From: Dioszegia crocea
Taxonomy: Eukaryota; Basidiomycota; Tremellomycetes; Tremellales; Bulleribasidiaceae
DNA: 64,000 bases
Direction of reading: 5' to 3'
Assembly: GCA_001600615.1 (NCBI GenBank)
Contig: BCKK01000011.1
Location: 494,839-558,838, forward strand
Below are positions 1 to 11,158 of this stretch, piece after piece (the first letter of the stretch is position 1; each line of letters opens with the position of its first letter). The notes beneath the pieces are model-generated. The model was not told where the DNA came from, made no database searches, and saw nothing but the letters and a program-made list of their open reading frames with translations. A program made the translations under genes and the position numbers.

Positions 1-588
1 GCGAATATTGGGAGGTGTGATTTGCGCTGTCGAGGGATTTCATGATGACAGATGAGGATCGGCAGCTGGTGGGCTGGGTTGTGTGGTGTCTAGAGTGAAC
101 GCTGGTGCAGATACAGACGCGTAAGGTCAACAGCTCTGTCGATGTCGGAGAGGTATAAAGACAGGGAGGTGGTGAGACCTCCTGAGTCCGGAGTGGTACC
201 TTTGGGCCAACAAGGGCGAGTAATCAAAGGTGTAAGCCTTGTTTGGCCTTGTGGTTTGAGCCACTTGAGAGCAGTGCAAGCCGCCTTGACCGCGGAATTC
301 ATGCAGTACTGAAGTCAGCCTCGGGTCACGGGTGTAGTCCAGTATCAGGTCACAGATATCAAGATGGGTCCAAATCAGCTACGAAGTTATGGGTTTATCG
401 ATCATGCATCATCTATCAAACCTCGACCCGTGACTGAGGGACTCCAAATATTAAACCTACGCAAATCTTGATCTCGTAGTCGACAATCCCTCCCATGGTT
501 GTCTTCGCCATCCATTCCATTGATGCCCGTCATTTCCTCGTGATCAGCCGTTTGCTCTTCGCTTCGAAGACACTGCATACTCGAGCTC
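1..588. other. No gene recognised
   Basis: Only short open frames without domain similarity or coherent splice signals are visible on either strand. The stretch lies downstream of the minus-strand gene that ends at 589, so part of it is probably 3' flank. Confidence 0.4.
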
Positions 589-1570
589 TCAAAATCGCCC
601 AACCAGCAACTTGGCTTGAGCCTCGTATACTCCCCTCAGTTCGCCGGTAAGCGTACTGGCACCTCCAACATCTCTGATTGTTACCACAAGCATATCAAGC
701 ATCATTCGAAGATTCGAGATAAACAGCAGTACTCACCTCGTACATTCCTCGGCCAACTGCAGAAGAGATTCTTCAGTTCTGGCACCGATTTCAAGAAGTT
801 TCTTGCGGGCGTATCCGTAGGGGTTCTCAGAGATGAGAAGGAGGTCATTAATGATGATCGACATGTCTGCGTGCGCCTTGCTGTACTCGCCCTGTGAAGC
901 TTCCACCGACTCGAGCTGCAACGCCGCCTTCAGGTTCTTTAGATCGCCGACATTGACAGAGCCATCCACATATAGTGCGGCCTCGACTTTTTCGATGAAG
1001 CATTTGTACGACTTCTGAAACAGACAGTCCCGCACCGTTTCCTGGTAAGCGGTATGGTCAGTGCCGTCCGTGGACGGAGTGGGAGTGATGGAGATCGTCT
1101 GCACTGTGGGAGCATTGAAGGGGTTGGATTGGGTGTATGTCTGCGCCAAGAGATCAGTACCGAGGAGGGGGATCTCGATCAGTTCTCCAATATCGGTCAC
1201 AATGAACACAGGCGGGTGCATCGCGGCTGCAAGGGCTGGGGCGCTGTAGTTGTTGCTACCAAAAGACATCTTGGGGATGGATATTGCTGTTTCGTACGTG
1301 ATGTCCAGTACTGATGATGCCTTTTCGTTTGGAGCTTGAGATTTGAAGTATGTGAGAGAGGAAATCGCTCCGGGGGATGTTACTAACCTACCACTCGCCA
1401 TTGCACGTTGGTGAGCCTTTGATAGTCAGGGGATAAGGGATGAAAGGTGTAACAAGCCGCTCGAACGCGACTCGGAGCTCGACGGTGAGCCCTGGCATTG
1501 TGGCTGGAGGTGGATCGAACTCGACATCACAGTCAAACTGATCACTATGAGCTGTAGTAACTGAGAGCAT
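589..1570 (-). CDS. Unknown protein, spliced, 5' part uncertain
   Basis: No family recognised. The well-supported part is a long exon (about 1243 down to 737) and a last exon 673-589, joined across a 63-nt intron (674-736) with GTGAGT donor, TAAC branch-like site and CAG acceptor. The join keeps frame and ends with TGA at 589. An upstream exon, 1570-1392, ends at a GTAGGT donor in phase 2. It can join at 1243 (ACTACAG) or 1255 (GGTAG), both in frame, giving about 256-260 residues. An alternative is a start at the ATG at 1269. The C-terminal half is rich in Glu, Leu and Ala and looks helical. No signal peptide or membrane segment is seen. It faces the CHCH gene head to head across about 300 bp. 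Confidence 0.5.
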
Positions 1571-1876
1571 CCTAAGCCGAGATACGGGGGGGTGCCATAC
1601 TCTTCGCAACCTTCATGCGCACCGCCGCCACATTTGCCACTGCTCGCCACCCACCTCCACATTCCTCACCGACAGTTCCGGGGCACTGCCACGTGGCTGC
1701 GACGCATGCGAATACTTCCGGCACATTCTTTGCCGAGCGCTGAACCAAAGAGAATAGATACAATTCACTCTTACATCTGCTCTATATCGACATCCTACAT
1801 ATACAGCTAAGCATCGCATACACAGCGAACCCTCAGTAGCCACTCTCAAACCCTACCCACACAAACTTCAATAACA
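1571..1876. promoter_or_regulatory. Divergent intergenic promoter region
   Basis: About 300 bp between two divergently read genes. No clear TATA box or repeat. The last 100 bp before the CHCH gene start are A/C-rich and resemble a fungal 5' leader. Confidence 0.35.
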
Positions 1877-2484
1877 ATGCCTCGATCAGTAAGTCTCCGA
1901 TTCCCAAAGAAGCCTTTTGTTGCCACCCCGATCTCCTATTACTCAGCTGATCCCCACAGGGTGGCCGCTCCAGACCCGCCATGCGCCCTGCCGCACCCGC
2001 CCAGCAGACCCGATCTTCATCGACCGCCGCTGCTCCACCTGCAGCTGCCGCCTACCCTCAGGTAGGCGCCGGGATGGGCCGACCCCCAGGGCTTCTCGCC
2101 CAGGCTGCGTCGACTATGGGTGGTGCTGTTGCCGGATCAGTCATCGGACATGGAATCAGCAACATGATCTTTGGATCGGGACGACCTGTTGATCGATCAT
2201 CGGCGGATGTACCTCCTCCTGCGGAGTATGCTCAGGCTGCTAGGGCTGAATCGGGTGGTTGTGATATTCCTGCCAAGGGTGAGCTTCGGTTTTCCGTAGG
2301 TAGTTTAGACCCAGCTGATATGATAGACTTCACAAAGTGCATGGCGTCGACAAATGATGACTTTGCGTCTTGCTCGTACTACCTTGAGGCTCTTAGTAAG
2401 TTGGATTCTCCTGGTCCAATCCCAATCGAGAATTAAGCTGACAAGTTTTCAGAAGCTTGCCAGGCCGCTGCTAAGCCATATTAG
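1877..2484 (+). CDS. Twin CX9C (CHCH) protein, MIX17/CHCHD2-10-like
   Basis: Four exons (1877-1888, 1960-2278, 2327-2395, 2453-2484) give 143 residues. Middle introns are short and canonical; intron 2 is 48 nt and open in frame, but splicing it restores the typical family junction. The protein begins with a Ser/Arg/Ala/Pro-rich segment, then a Gly/Ala-rich hydrophobic patch (around QAASTMGGAVAGSVIGHG), then a C-terminal CHCH domain with spacing C-x9-C-x10-C-x9-C, ending KACQAAAKPY. CHCHD2/CHCHD10/Mix17 proteins are imported into the mitochondrial intermembrane space by Mia40 oxidation, affect respiration, and in animals shuttle to the nucleus. The Cys pattern and central glycine-rich patch fit that group better than the COX-assembly CX9C factors. 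Confidence 0.88.
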
Positions 2485-3002
2485 TCTTGCTACTGCGAAG
2501 GACTGAGCATTATCCCAGAAGGAGAGTCGTGGAGGAGATCAAGCAGCATGATATGAATCTAACAACACCCCCACTCTGCTGTCAGTCTGCTCAGCGGCTG
2601 GTTGCGTCGTGACGACTCACGAGCCCTTGACGATATGACACCTCATGCGCGAGCGCAGAAGGGCTGGTATGCTTGGTGAGAGATCTGGCAAGGGCACTTG
2701 CATCTTCCATACCTCTCACCGCTCAGTATACCTGACCCACGCGGACGTATGCTCTCGGCCTTCCTTTCTGTCCGCATAGCAAAGGATCAGTCGGCAAGCG
2801 GGGTTTCACAACGATCACTGCAATACCTGCCGGATATCTGACCGTGGTATTGCTCAAATCTCCCACGATTGTGAACCACTCCCAGAATCCCTCTCGCCCT
2901 CAGGCCTCATCTCACACCGCTAAGACTTTCAACGCAACGCACAGCATCCCCTTCGACTCACACCCCCGCTTCACTCTCGATCTCATTCTGCGCCACTGCA
3001 AT
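2485..3002. other. Intergenic, nothing recognised
   Basis: About 520 bp between the CHCH gene and the first small unknown gene. No coherent exon, repeat or RNA gene seen. The final 150 bp are C/T-rich, as expected of a 5' leader. Confidence 0.4.
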
Positions 3003-3694
3003 ATGTCGCCCGCCTCATCGATCTGTCCTACAAAGACTTGTCACGAGTACTCGAAATGTACCCTCCAAAGCCATCCAACTTTCGCTCAGTTCATCGGTCA
3101 TCTTGTGAGTCTCGCAAAGAATCCAACAGCAGACAAGATCACAGGATTAGAGACGTCCACACTCCAAGCTCTACAATCTGATCAGACTGACGGCAATGTG
3201 GCGCGATACACGATTGCTATGCACATCAGAGACACAACGAGGGAGATTGTGGCGAGGGGCGATGTCCCCTCCGGGGAGGTGATGGGTGCCTGTTTCGAGC
3301 AGTTGAGCAGTCGCTTCAGTCGCTTCAGGATCGACCACTCGGGGATCTTGTACGACTTGGGTCATTCGCAGTGGATGTAAGTCAGACCTGCAATGATGGC
3401 ACATGCTGATCCGGCAGTGGTGAAAATCCAACAAAGCTGTGGGGAGAGGAAGAAAACAAATCGCTCATCGCCGTGACTCAAAAGCCCTACGAAGCATCTC
3501 GGAATCGCCAGCAGCTGGTCTCCGAGGCGTCGGATACCTATGAGCGCCCCCAGCTTCCCGAGCCTTTCACGGTCACGGACTCGGGCGCTTCTGTCCCGAC
3601 ACCCAGGAAGCTGAGTAGCCGCAGCTGGTGGCGGAAAATTGGATGTTGTGGGTTGGGGGGCGGCTCAGAGGAGCATGAACGAGAAGATGAATGA
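3003..3694 (+). CDS. Small unknown protein, family S member 1
   Basis: Two exons (3003-3376, 3418-3694) encode 216 residues. The intron is 41 nt with GTAAGT donor, CTGAT branch and CAG acceptor, and it interrupts in phase 2 directly after a QW motif. The start ATG at 3003 is chosen because the tandem neighbour begins at the same relative place; there is no in-frame ATG upstream. The N-terminus carries a Cys motif (CPTKTCHEYSKC) shared in pattern with the next gene (CPTGTCKSTSNC). The tail after the intron is polar and ends in a tryptophan/cysteine patch (WWRKIGCCGLGGG) that could be lipid-modified; that is inference. No known family recognised. Related genes lie at 4157, 28818 and, more distantly, 50464 and 51867. 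Confidence 0.7.
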
Positions 3695-4156
3695 GGGCTG
3701 GCGGAACTTGCGGTTGATGGCATTTGTGGAATCAGGACGAGTGGTACGCATAGATATCAATAGGAGAGACTGACTGAATCACTGATGCAGATTTTCCAAC
3801 ACTTTGAAGATACTGTCCAGCTAACTTGCGCCTTGCACGATCCAGCAGCATGACCCAGTGATCGTGTCGCAATATGTGGTACGCTCGCAGTACTGAGCAA
3901 ATCACACTCCACTCACGCACATGTATCCCTCGATGATCCCTTGAGCAAGACTATGAAAGGATCAACCAGGCAGCGCTGTCTCACCACGGCAAGCTCACTT
4001 TACAGCTCTGGCTTACCACTCTCACCATTTGCACACCTCGCCACTCAGCTTCGATCTCCGTCATTGGCACTTTCGATCGAACATCACTTTGCGCCGAACA
4101 CTCCATACACACCTTTACACCCCTACTGCCACTTCTTGCGCAGCACGGCAGTCAGC
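3695..4156. other. Intergenic, nothing recognised
   Basis: About 460 bp between two tandem paralogs. The second paralog's frame stays open upstream to an ATG at 3953, but that extension has no counterpart in the first gene, so it is left as non-coding. Confidence 0.4.
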
Positions 4157-4761
4157 ATGACATCTTTGTCATTCGGATGTCCCACGGGCACCTGCAAATC
4201 CACCTCGAACTGCATGGCGGATTGCACATTCCCTGTCTTCATCGATCACCTCGTGGACCACATTACGAAGTACCCGACCGATATCGACGCAAACTTCTGC
4301 GTCCTGGGCCGCACCATTGGAGACGGAAGATTCGCCAACAATATCGCTTGGGGACGATACCTACTCTTGCCAAGTCTGACACCTCTTTTGTGGGCGCCCG
4401 GGTGGTCTACAGCCGAGCATTTCGACGCCCCGACGAAGGCACTGTTTGAGTATGGGTGTTCTCAGTGGTTGTGAGTCAAGTTTTTGCTTTTCTTTGAGAT
4501 GACTGTGCGGCCTGATCCTTCAGCTCTAGCAACCGCAACGTCACAGGAGAGCGCGCATTCATGGATGAAGAGACGATGGACGAGATCAAGCGTCTGAGCA
4601 GGAAGCCCGCAGAGGCGGCCGGGGCGCTTTTCGATAGTCTCAACCCGACCCGGTCCTGGAGAACATCACTGTCAACAATGTTTCCACCCTTACCTGCTGA
4701 GGCTGATCGAGAGGCCCGACTGGAAGAGGAGAGTGGCAAATCGAGCAGCAAGGAAGAGTAG
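4157..4761 (+). CDS. Small unknown protein, family S member 2
   Basis: Two exons (4157-4470, 4524-4761) encode 183 residues. The 53-nt intron has a GTGAGT donor, CTGAT branch and CAG acceptor. It sits in phase 2 immediately after the conserved QW, exactly as in the gene at 3003. Shared features are the CPTxTCxxxSxC motif near the N-terminus, a helical middle, and the block LFEYGCSQW before the intron (LYDLGHSQW in member 1). The second exon is a charged, Glu/Lys-rich tail with no conserved domain. An upstream in-frame ATG (3953) would add 68 residues but has no counterpart in the sister gene. Function unknown. The tandem arrangement and common splice site show a local duplication. Confidence 0.7.
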
Positions 4762-5156
4762 TATGTGAGGAATTAATAATTGTAGCTTGACTAATAATCG
4801 GGGGCATATTCTTGCCTATGGGTGTCTGCACGAGCTCTTGGATAGCATAACAACTATACAATACTGAGGAGCAATCTTTAGGATGCCCATTTCTTGCGCT
4901 GCAGCAAAATGTCGCCACTTTACAAAAGCTCTTGCCACCCAAAACGCCACTGATATCATGTGAGGAATGTGGAGTGATAAGTGAGGGGCCGAAATAGGGT
5001 CTGCCTGCTGCCGCTTGCCCTCAGGTCTCACAACGCAAACAATATTCACATGCCTTATCCATCCTGACTTACACATCTCATAATTGCGTTGGTACACACA
5101 GCGCTGCTCAACCATCAGACAAGCCGCTGATCCTCACTGCTGAAAACGGTTGAAAG
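4762..5156. other. Intergenic, nothing recognised
   Basis: About 395 bp between the small paralog and the first F-box-like gene. No feature could be supported. Confidence 0.35.
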
Positions 5157-7082
5157 ATGACGGCGACAATCTCGGTCCCTTTCGTACCCCCTCTCAGCTC
5201 CATCACTGGCCTTACATCGTGTCGACTCCTGTCGCTTCCTCTTCGTCTACGCAGACCCTCTACTCGGCGGCATCAGAAGTCTACAGCATTTCCGAGCTGC
5301 TTCAGCGCATCCTTGAACTGCTTCCGAGAAGTGATCTGGCGACGTTTATGCGGGTGGAAAAGGGAGCCATGGCCATGGGGGCGGTGGCCAGGGAGCTATA
5401 TCACACTGTGATGCTGAAAGTGGTCTACCAGTTGGACGATGCAAAAGTGAGCATACTCTCAATCTCCAAAGCTCTATCGTCTAGAATGTTATCGTGAATG
5501 GAAAAGTGCTGATTTGCAGGAACACGGGCGAATATACCTATCTGCCGTCTGGACTATCCTCGCCACAGGCGATGACGATTGCGAGCCTGACGACTGGCAC
5601 AAAATCGTTATTGAGGACCGTTGGCCCGACAACAGGTACAATCGCGACCATATCGGTCACTACACACCTGAACTATTTGAGAGGGTCGTTCCCCCACTTC
5701 TCGCCAAGTGTAGCGGGCTCAAACGCATCGAGTTCGGTCGACCAATGTACGGCTCCAGTTCCTGGAACGTCACCTTCAACAGGCTTCAGCTCGGGTCTGA
5801 TGATGGCAAAGTGGTCAACAACGGCCATATCGAATACACCGAATTCGTCCGTCATCAGCCCAAATCATCCCCACCACTACATCCGATGCGCAAACTGATC
5901 TCTCGCCCACCTGTCGATGCGTACTCCTACTCTTACCGCAAAGTGGTCCCGCCTCCATCTGGCTACACCTTCTACACCCGGTACGATTTCGGTTTTGACG
6001 ATGACCACTACGACATACCGGATGAAGCCTGGTACCAGGCGATATCGGCTGATCCGGAATTTGCCCATTGTAAAGCGGTCTCTTTGTCAATGATGCCCGT
6101 CACCCTCCAGCAACTCACGAATCTCTACAAGCGGCAGATTGTGCCCGGGCGGGAGAACAGGCTGGCAATGATCAGCGCGTGGGGCGTCGCTCCGTGGGGC
6201 CTGGCGGACTTCATACCTTTCGCTCGGGTAGCATCCACTTCGCTCTTTTCGCTGAACCTCACCACGCCCACCGGCTCAGTTCGGTTCGCCGGCTCGATTC
6301 GATTCAGCTCTATGTCGGATCTCGACATCGTTCTTCGAGACCATTTGCCGAATCTTCGAGAACTCTACCTCTCCGTCGAAATCACAACTATGGAGAGTTA
6401 CACGATGTTGACTCCCACGATACTCGAAACAAGGGGCAGACTCAGCGCATTTGGCTTGGTAATTGCGCTTTCTGACGACGTCATCGTCAAGGTTCTAGAC
6501 ATCGTCAGGCTTATGTCTCCCTTTGTCACCTCTACTGGTGGTGTAGGAGTCTCCTTCGAATATGAAGCACATCTGGACAAAGAGCAAACCAAAGCTCTAC
6601 ATTATCTCCAGAGGTAAGTCACTTTCGCACTATTCCTGCAGATCGACCTACTGATGATGTGTAGCCAGTCTCCAGACCGTCGAATTCACCTCGCCACTGT
6701 CGACTTTGCAGCCCTGGGCGTCAATTGCCGGTTCATCGCCGAGCTGGAATACGAGCAAGACGGCCGACCCAAAAGTCGCCTCGTATCGGAAGCGGCTAGA
6801 TGGTTAGAGGTCGCCAACGATCCTACGCCTCGAGAAACCCTATCAGACTTCTCCGACATGATGGACGCTATCGCCGAAGCGGCGGCTCGAGTCAAGGAGA
6901 GCACAATCAGCGGAACAAGCTCGCAGACTTTAAGGGATATCCACGATCTCCGGGATTTGGTGGATGAGATGAATGAGGAGAAGTCTCGGCTCTTTGATAT
7001 CATGAACGCCACCTCGGGTCTTTGGGGAGACATCTTCACAATGATCTGCGTGCTTCCGAATAATGAGGAGGAGTCGTGGTGA
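5157..7082 (+). CDS. F-box-type protein, array member A (start uncertain)
   Basis: First of three tandem paralogs. Core exons end at 5446, span 5520-6613 and 6665-7082; introns are phase 0 and phase 2 at the same places as in members B and C. The N-terminal 40-45 residues after the Ser/Thr-rich leader match an F-box-like helix set (SISELLQRILELL, then LATFMRV, then ARELYHTV). F-box domains bind Skp1 in SCF ubiquitin ligases. The long middle exon has leucine-rich stretches such as LPNLRELYLSVEI and could be a substrate-recognition part. The last exon contains the conserved GRPKSR block and a helical tail. The F-box frame has no in-frame ATG before a stop at 5141. A start at ATG 5157 needs a weak intron (5184-5254). 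The gene may be mis-sequenced, decayed or start elsewhere. Confidence 0.62.
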
Positions 7083-8144
7083 GAGTACCTGAGCGTTAGG
7101 GGAATGATGTGTATCGGTTGACGCAGGTGAGCATCGTCTCAGTCGGCTAGCAAAAGGGCATGTGCTGACATATCAGGCTTCAAACGGCATCTAGCGTCAA
7201 CTAGTATGAGAGATCCATCCCGTCCCGATGACTTAGTGAGTTGGAGTTGCTCGCCTCTATGACACAAAAGATGCAGCTGACACGATAGAGTGCTGCGTAG
7301 GCCTCGTATTAAGCGTTGCCTATTAGTACGAGGTCTGTCAGTCATGCAAGCAGTATAAGCACCAAGAGACAGGGTATGTTCCCTATGACCGACAAATCCC
7401 GTCATCTTCGGACCCGTATTCTTTGCTCATCATAAACTATGGTCTGCCCTGTCCAATCCGACCAAGCTGATGCAACTCGCTCCTCATAAGCCACCTCACT
7501 GACAGACTGAACAACTGATGACCAGCTTGCCGGGCTCCAGTACAGTACACTTCAATATCGCCAGATTCTCCATGCCCGGAAGATTGCGGGTTGCAGGCAT
7601 ACCGCGCTAACTGACATGACGATGAATGTATTGTATGTACACGCTCTTATATCGGACCTATCGTTTGCGCAATGTCTTGTCCAATGTAGGGGACCTCCTG
7701 GACGTTCAGCAGTAGATCCAGCCGCGGATGGCCGTTTTTGGCATTTAGGAGTAATCATGCATGGGTGTAAGGTGATCTTTAGCCAATCAGATCGCGATTA
7801 CATATCCAGCGGTCATCTTAAGCTCGATGCGGAGATAGTGGTGCGCGAAATTGCATCGCCAGTCATCTGGACCGCCACTTCGGGGACATGAGGATTGAGG
7901 AATGAGGAGCTGGAAAGTGGGCGGGGGAAATAAGGCCTGTCGATGTCAATATGCGTTATAAAGCTGCTTGTGATTCCTTCACTCACTCTGTGTCTATACA
8001 TCTCCATCACTACGACGTGCTTCATCCCCTTTCAGCCTAGTCATTTGTAGCTCATCGCCTCGTGCATCATAGGCCACCTCGAGAACCGTCGAAGCTCAGA
8101 CCCCCAGCCCCATCAGCCTCAGCCTTCCATCACCCTTCTCCGTC
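7083..8144. other. Intergenic with intron-like elements in the 3' flank
   Basis: About 1 kb without a coding gene. The first 210 bp after the member A stop hold two canonical intron-like elements, 7127-7176 and 7236-7288, each with GTGAG donor, GCTGAC branch and CAG or TAG acceptor. A TATAAA motif lies at 7957-7962, 183 bp before the member B start. Nothing else was recognised. Confidence 0.45.
7957..7962 (+). promoter_or_regulatory. Candidate TATA box of F-box member B
   Basis: TATAAA preceded by GCGT, 183 bp upstream of the ATG at 8145. The intervening leader is pyrimidine-rich. Assignment rests on motif and distance only. Confidence 0.35.
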
Positions 8145-10178
8145 ATGCCGGACATGGCCACTCTTGCCTCATCATCAGCGGACTCACCCTTGACGGCTAC
8201 AGAGAGGGTGTATCACATCCCTGAGCTACTACAGCGTATCCTACAACTGCTGGACAGGAAGGGCTTGGCGTCGTTCATGAGGGTCAGGAAGGAAAGCATG
8301 GAAGCGGTTGCGAGGGAGCTTTATCATACAGTGAACCAGCGGCACATCCACAAGCTAAGCTCGAGAACAGTGAGTAGAAGCTCTTTCCAGATGCTCATTC
8401 TCACTCAAGTCTCGACAGAAACTTTTGCTGACAAGAAGGAACGCGGGCGAATATACCTATCAGCCGTGTCGACCATCATCTTCTGCCCCTCCTGCATCAG
8501 CGAAGCGGACTCGATGAAAGTCGGTCTCATCTACGCCTACAACAACGAGGCTCTTAAGCGCTGGCTAGGCACTTACTCGCTGGAGGTGTTCGAAGTCATC
8601 GTGCCCCCCCTGCGCGCGAAATGCAGTGGGCTGAAACGTATCGAATTCGGTCGTCCGAACCACGGGTCGGGCTCATGGGCGGTCACCTTCCATGCACCTC
8701 CGCTTCACTCAGTCCTTGGAGCTGATATCGGTATATCTGGCGATATCGAAGCGACCGAGGTCGTCGAGGACTCTGGTCCGACCTCACCAGCGAGCTTCAA
8801 TAACACCTCCTCGGTCGGTCTGGGTAATAAAGGCGGGTACACATCCTATGCCGACGAATCCTCGGTCCACATGCAAATACTACTCAACTCATTGTCAACC
8901 GACTCACCTACCGAGACCGAAGATGCTGCCGACGCACTGACGGACATCGGACATATTGCCTATACCGAACACCTACGCTTCCCGATTCACCGCGCTCCTC
9001 CTGCGGCCAGTCTGTCCAAGGCTCCACCCCCTCCACCCTGCTATACCATACATACCAACTACATTTGCACCCTTTACGACTTCGAATGCGATCCACCCCA
9101 TGAGGGTTGGACTTATGCTATTTCGGTAAACTCGGATTTCAAATCGGTGCAAATCGATTTCGCTCGACATTGTCCCAATCACCCTCGACCAGCTCGCCGC
9201 TCTTTATGAGCGCCAGGTCAACTCGGATCGAGGCGATCGGCTGGAGAGGATCAGCGCGCATTGCGTTGCTCCATGGGGATTGGCGGATATTGATCGGTTC
9301 GCTCGGGTCGCATCAACCTCCCTTGTCTCGCTCGATATCGACTCTGAGACCTCTTCGATAGCCTTCAGCCTCTTTCCGGCGCTGTATGATATCCTGCAGG
9401 ATCACACGCCGAATCTCCGGCAGCTATCGCTCTCAGTCGACATCACAGACAAGGAAGCTCTGGCGATACTGTCTCCAACTATCCTCGAAATTGGCGGTCG
9501 TCTCAATAACTTGGGCATATCCTTCTCGCGTGGGTCACCCAGCAATCTGACGACCCTCGACTACCTTCGCCTGATGTCTCCATATGTCACATCCGACGCC
9601 AGCGTCAGTATCTCCTCTTGGAACGACAGTCCAGTCATGGAGGATGTCCAGTCAGAAGCATTAAGGTATCTTCGAAGGTAAATTTGCATCTAACTCATCC
9701 TACTCTCGTCGCTGACATCTACAGTCAGACCCCGCATCGTCGAGCTCACTTGGGGACTGCCGATTTCGCTGCTCTCGGCGTCTGCGAGGGAACCATTGGC
9801 GACCTCGAGTACTACGAAGACGGTCGACCGAAAAGCCGAGTAGTATCCCAGGCGGCAAAATGGGTCGATGTCGCCCATGATTCCTCCGCACTCGAGACTC
9901 TATCCTGCTTCTCAGGAATCCTCGCTGAGATCGCCACTGCTTCAGTACAGCTGGAAAGGCGGACGATAAGCGGTACACCCTCCCAAACTCTAGAGGCTAT
10001 GCGCGAACTCTTGGAGTCGGTACAGACCATCGGGGAATCAGCCAGTGGGCTGCGTAGGATCATCTCTGCTGGTGGGCGGATGGAGCAGGATATCGAGGCT
10101 ATGATTAGGATCCTGTCGGCGAAGCATGAGATGGCGAAGGAAGGGTCTGCGGTGGCAGAGGGATCGAGCGGGGAATGA
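8145..10178 (+). pseudogene. F-box-type protein, array member B, frameshifted
   Basis: Exons 8145-8369, 8439-9677 and 9725-10178 match members A and C in position and phase. The first intron (69 nt) is open in frame, but the GCTGAC branch and alignment with A show it is an intron. The N-terminal F-box-like region (RVYHIPELLQRILQLL, LASFMRV, ARELYHTV) and the GRPKSR block of the last exon are intact. In exon 2 the frame is lost at about 9140-9148. The upstream frame stops at 9209, while alignment with A (HCKAVSLSMMPVTL against RCKSISLDIVPITL) continues in the frame one base later. Exon 2 is 1239 nt where phase demands 3n+2, consistent with one extra base. It is either a recent pseudogene or a sequence error; the rest is not degraded. 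Confidence 0.66.
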
Positions 10179-11158
10179 GGGGATGAGAATGAGAGGTAGG
10201 TGTTGCTCGCTGTTGGTGAGTAAAGTCTTCGCTTGGTCAAGGGCTTTAGATGTTGAGAGTTGTGCTGACGGGGTAGAGTCAACCAGGTACATATCGCCGA
10301 TGATGAAGGTATGAAGCAGTCATACGGTCTCCAAGTTTTCGGTGAGTCAACCATTTGCTTGTCTAAATAAGGAGGGGAGCTGACACCTTCAGAAGTCTAC
10401 ACGTCTCGTTCTCGTTTTAAACTAGTCTACGTGTCAAACAAGTCATGAAAGAATTATCCTCCCAAGACAGAGCGGCGCGCGGAGGTGATATGACCAGAAG
10501 GAACCAATATACTCACTCTAAGAGCTGTGAAGCTCACCAAAGTACGTCTACTGACGCCGACCATACTGTTGGACTCGATTAATCAGTCGCCCACCTCACA
10601 CCCAGATGGTCCCAGAGATCCAGTGAGTTGACCCTTCATTGTCTGGGCAGAGAGAATACCCGCTGACGATATCCCGAAAGATGACAGATTCCTGAGTACA
10701 ATTAGATATCTTTCGTGCACAGTCTACCTGTTTAGGCAGCTTCAGTAGGTCCGAGATCACCGGTACTCAGCTCGGCATTTCACTCGTTGAGAAAGGTACA
10801 TGATTGGCACTAGAGCGAGTACCGAAGCGTTTATGCGAGGAGGATGAAGCAAGCTGTCGATCATGTTAAGCAGCCTCGAAGCACCACCGCGTGCGACACA
10901 AGTGCGACACGAGGAATGTGTTGTCAAAAGTGAGCGGGTGAAATAAATTTACCCCTCATGACGAGATCTCAGCTATCAATTAGCGCGTACGTAGATTCAC
11001 ATTGCAACTCGACTCTTACATCGCCTTACCTGTCTTACTGTCCAGCCCCTAGCTTGGTGAGCTACCAGATCTTGCGTCCTCGGCGACATCCCGCTCTATG
11101 ATTGCTGACCTTGCTCAGGTTCCTAATCGTCGCCCCACTCCCATCCGCGAACACGGCC
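10179..11158. other. Intergenic with a run of intron-like elements
   Basis: Nearly 1 kb without a credible coding exon. Four well-formed intron-like elements follow the member B stop in the same orientation: 10216-10276, 10342-10392, 10542-10586 and 10623-10680. Each has a GTGAGT or GTACGT donor, a CTGAC branch site (except the first-order match GCTGAC in the others) and an AG acceptor. They suggest a spliced 3' untranslated region or a separate non-coding transcript. The last 300 bp probably hold the member C promoter. Confidence 0.45.

Noticed and set aside
3953..4156. 68-residue N-terminal extension of the small gene at 4157
   Set aside because: In-frame and open, but Ser/His/Pro-rich like random C-rich leader, and absent from the sister gene at 3003.
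8370..8438. In-frame read-through of the first F-box member B exon
   Set aside because: The 69-nt segment is open, but it has GTGAGT, GCTGAC and AAG at intron positions that match members A and C, and its translation has no counterpart in them.
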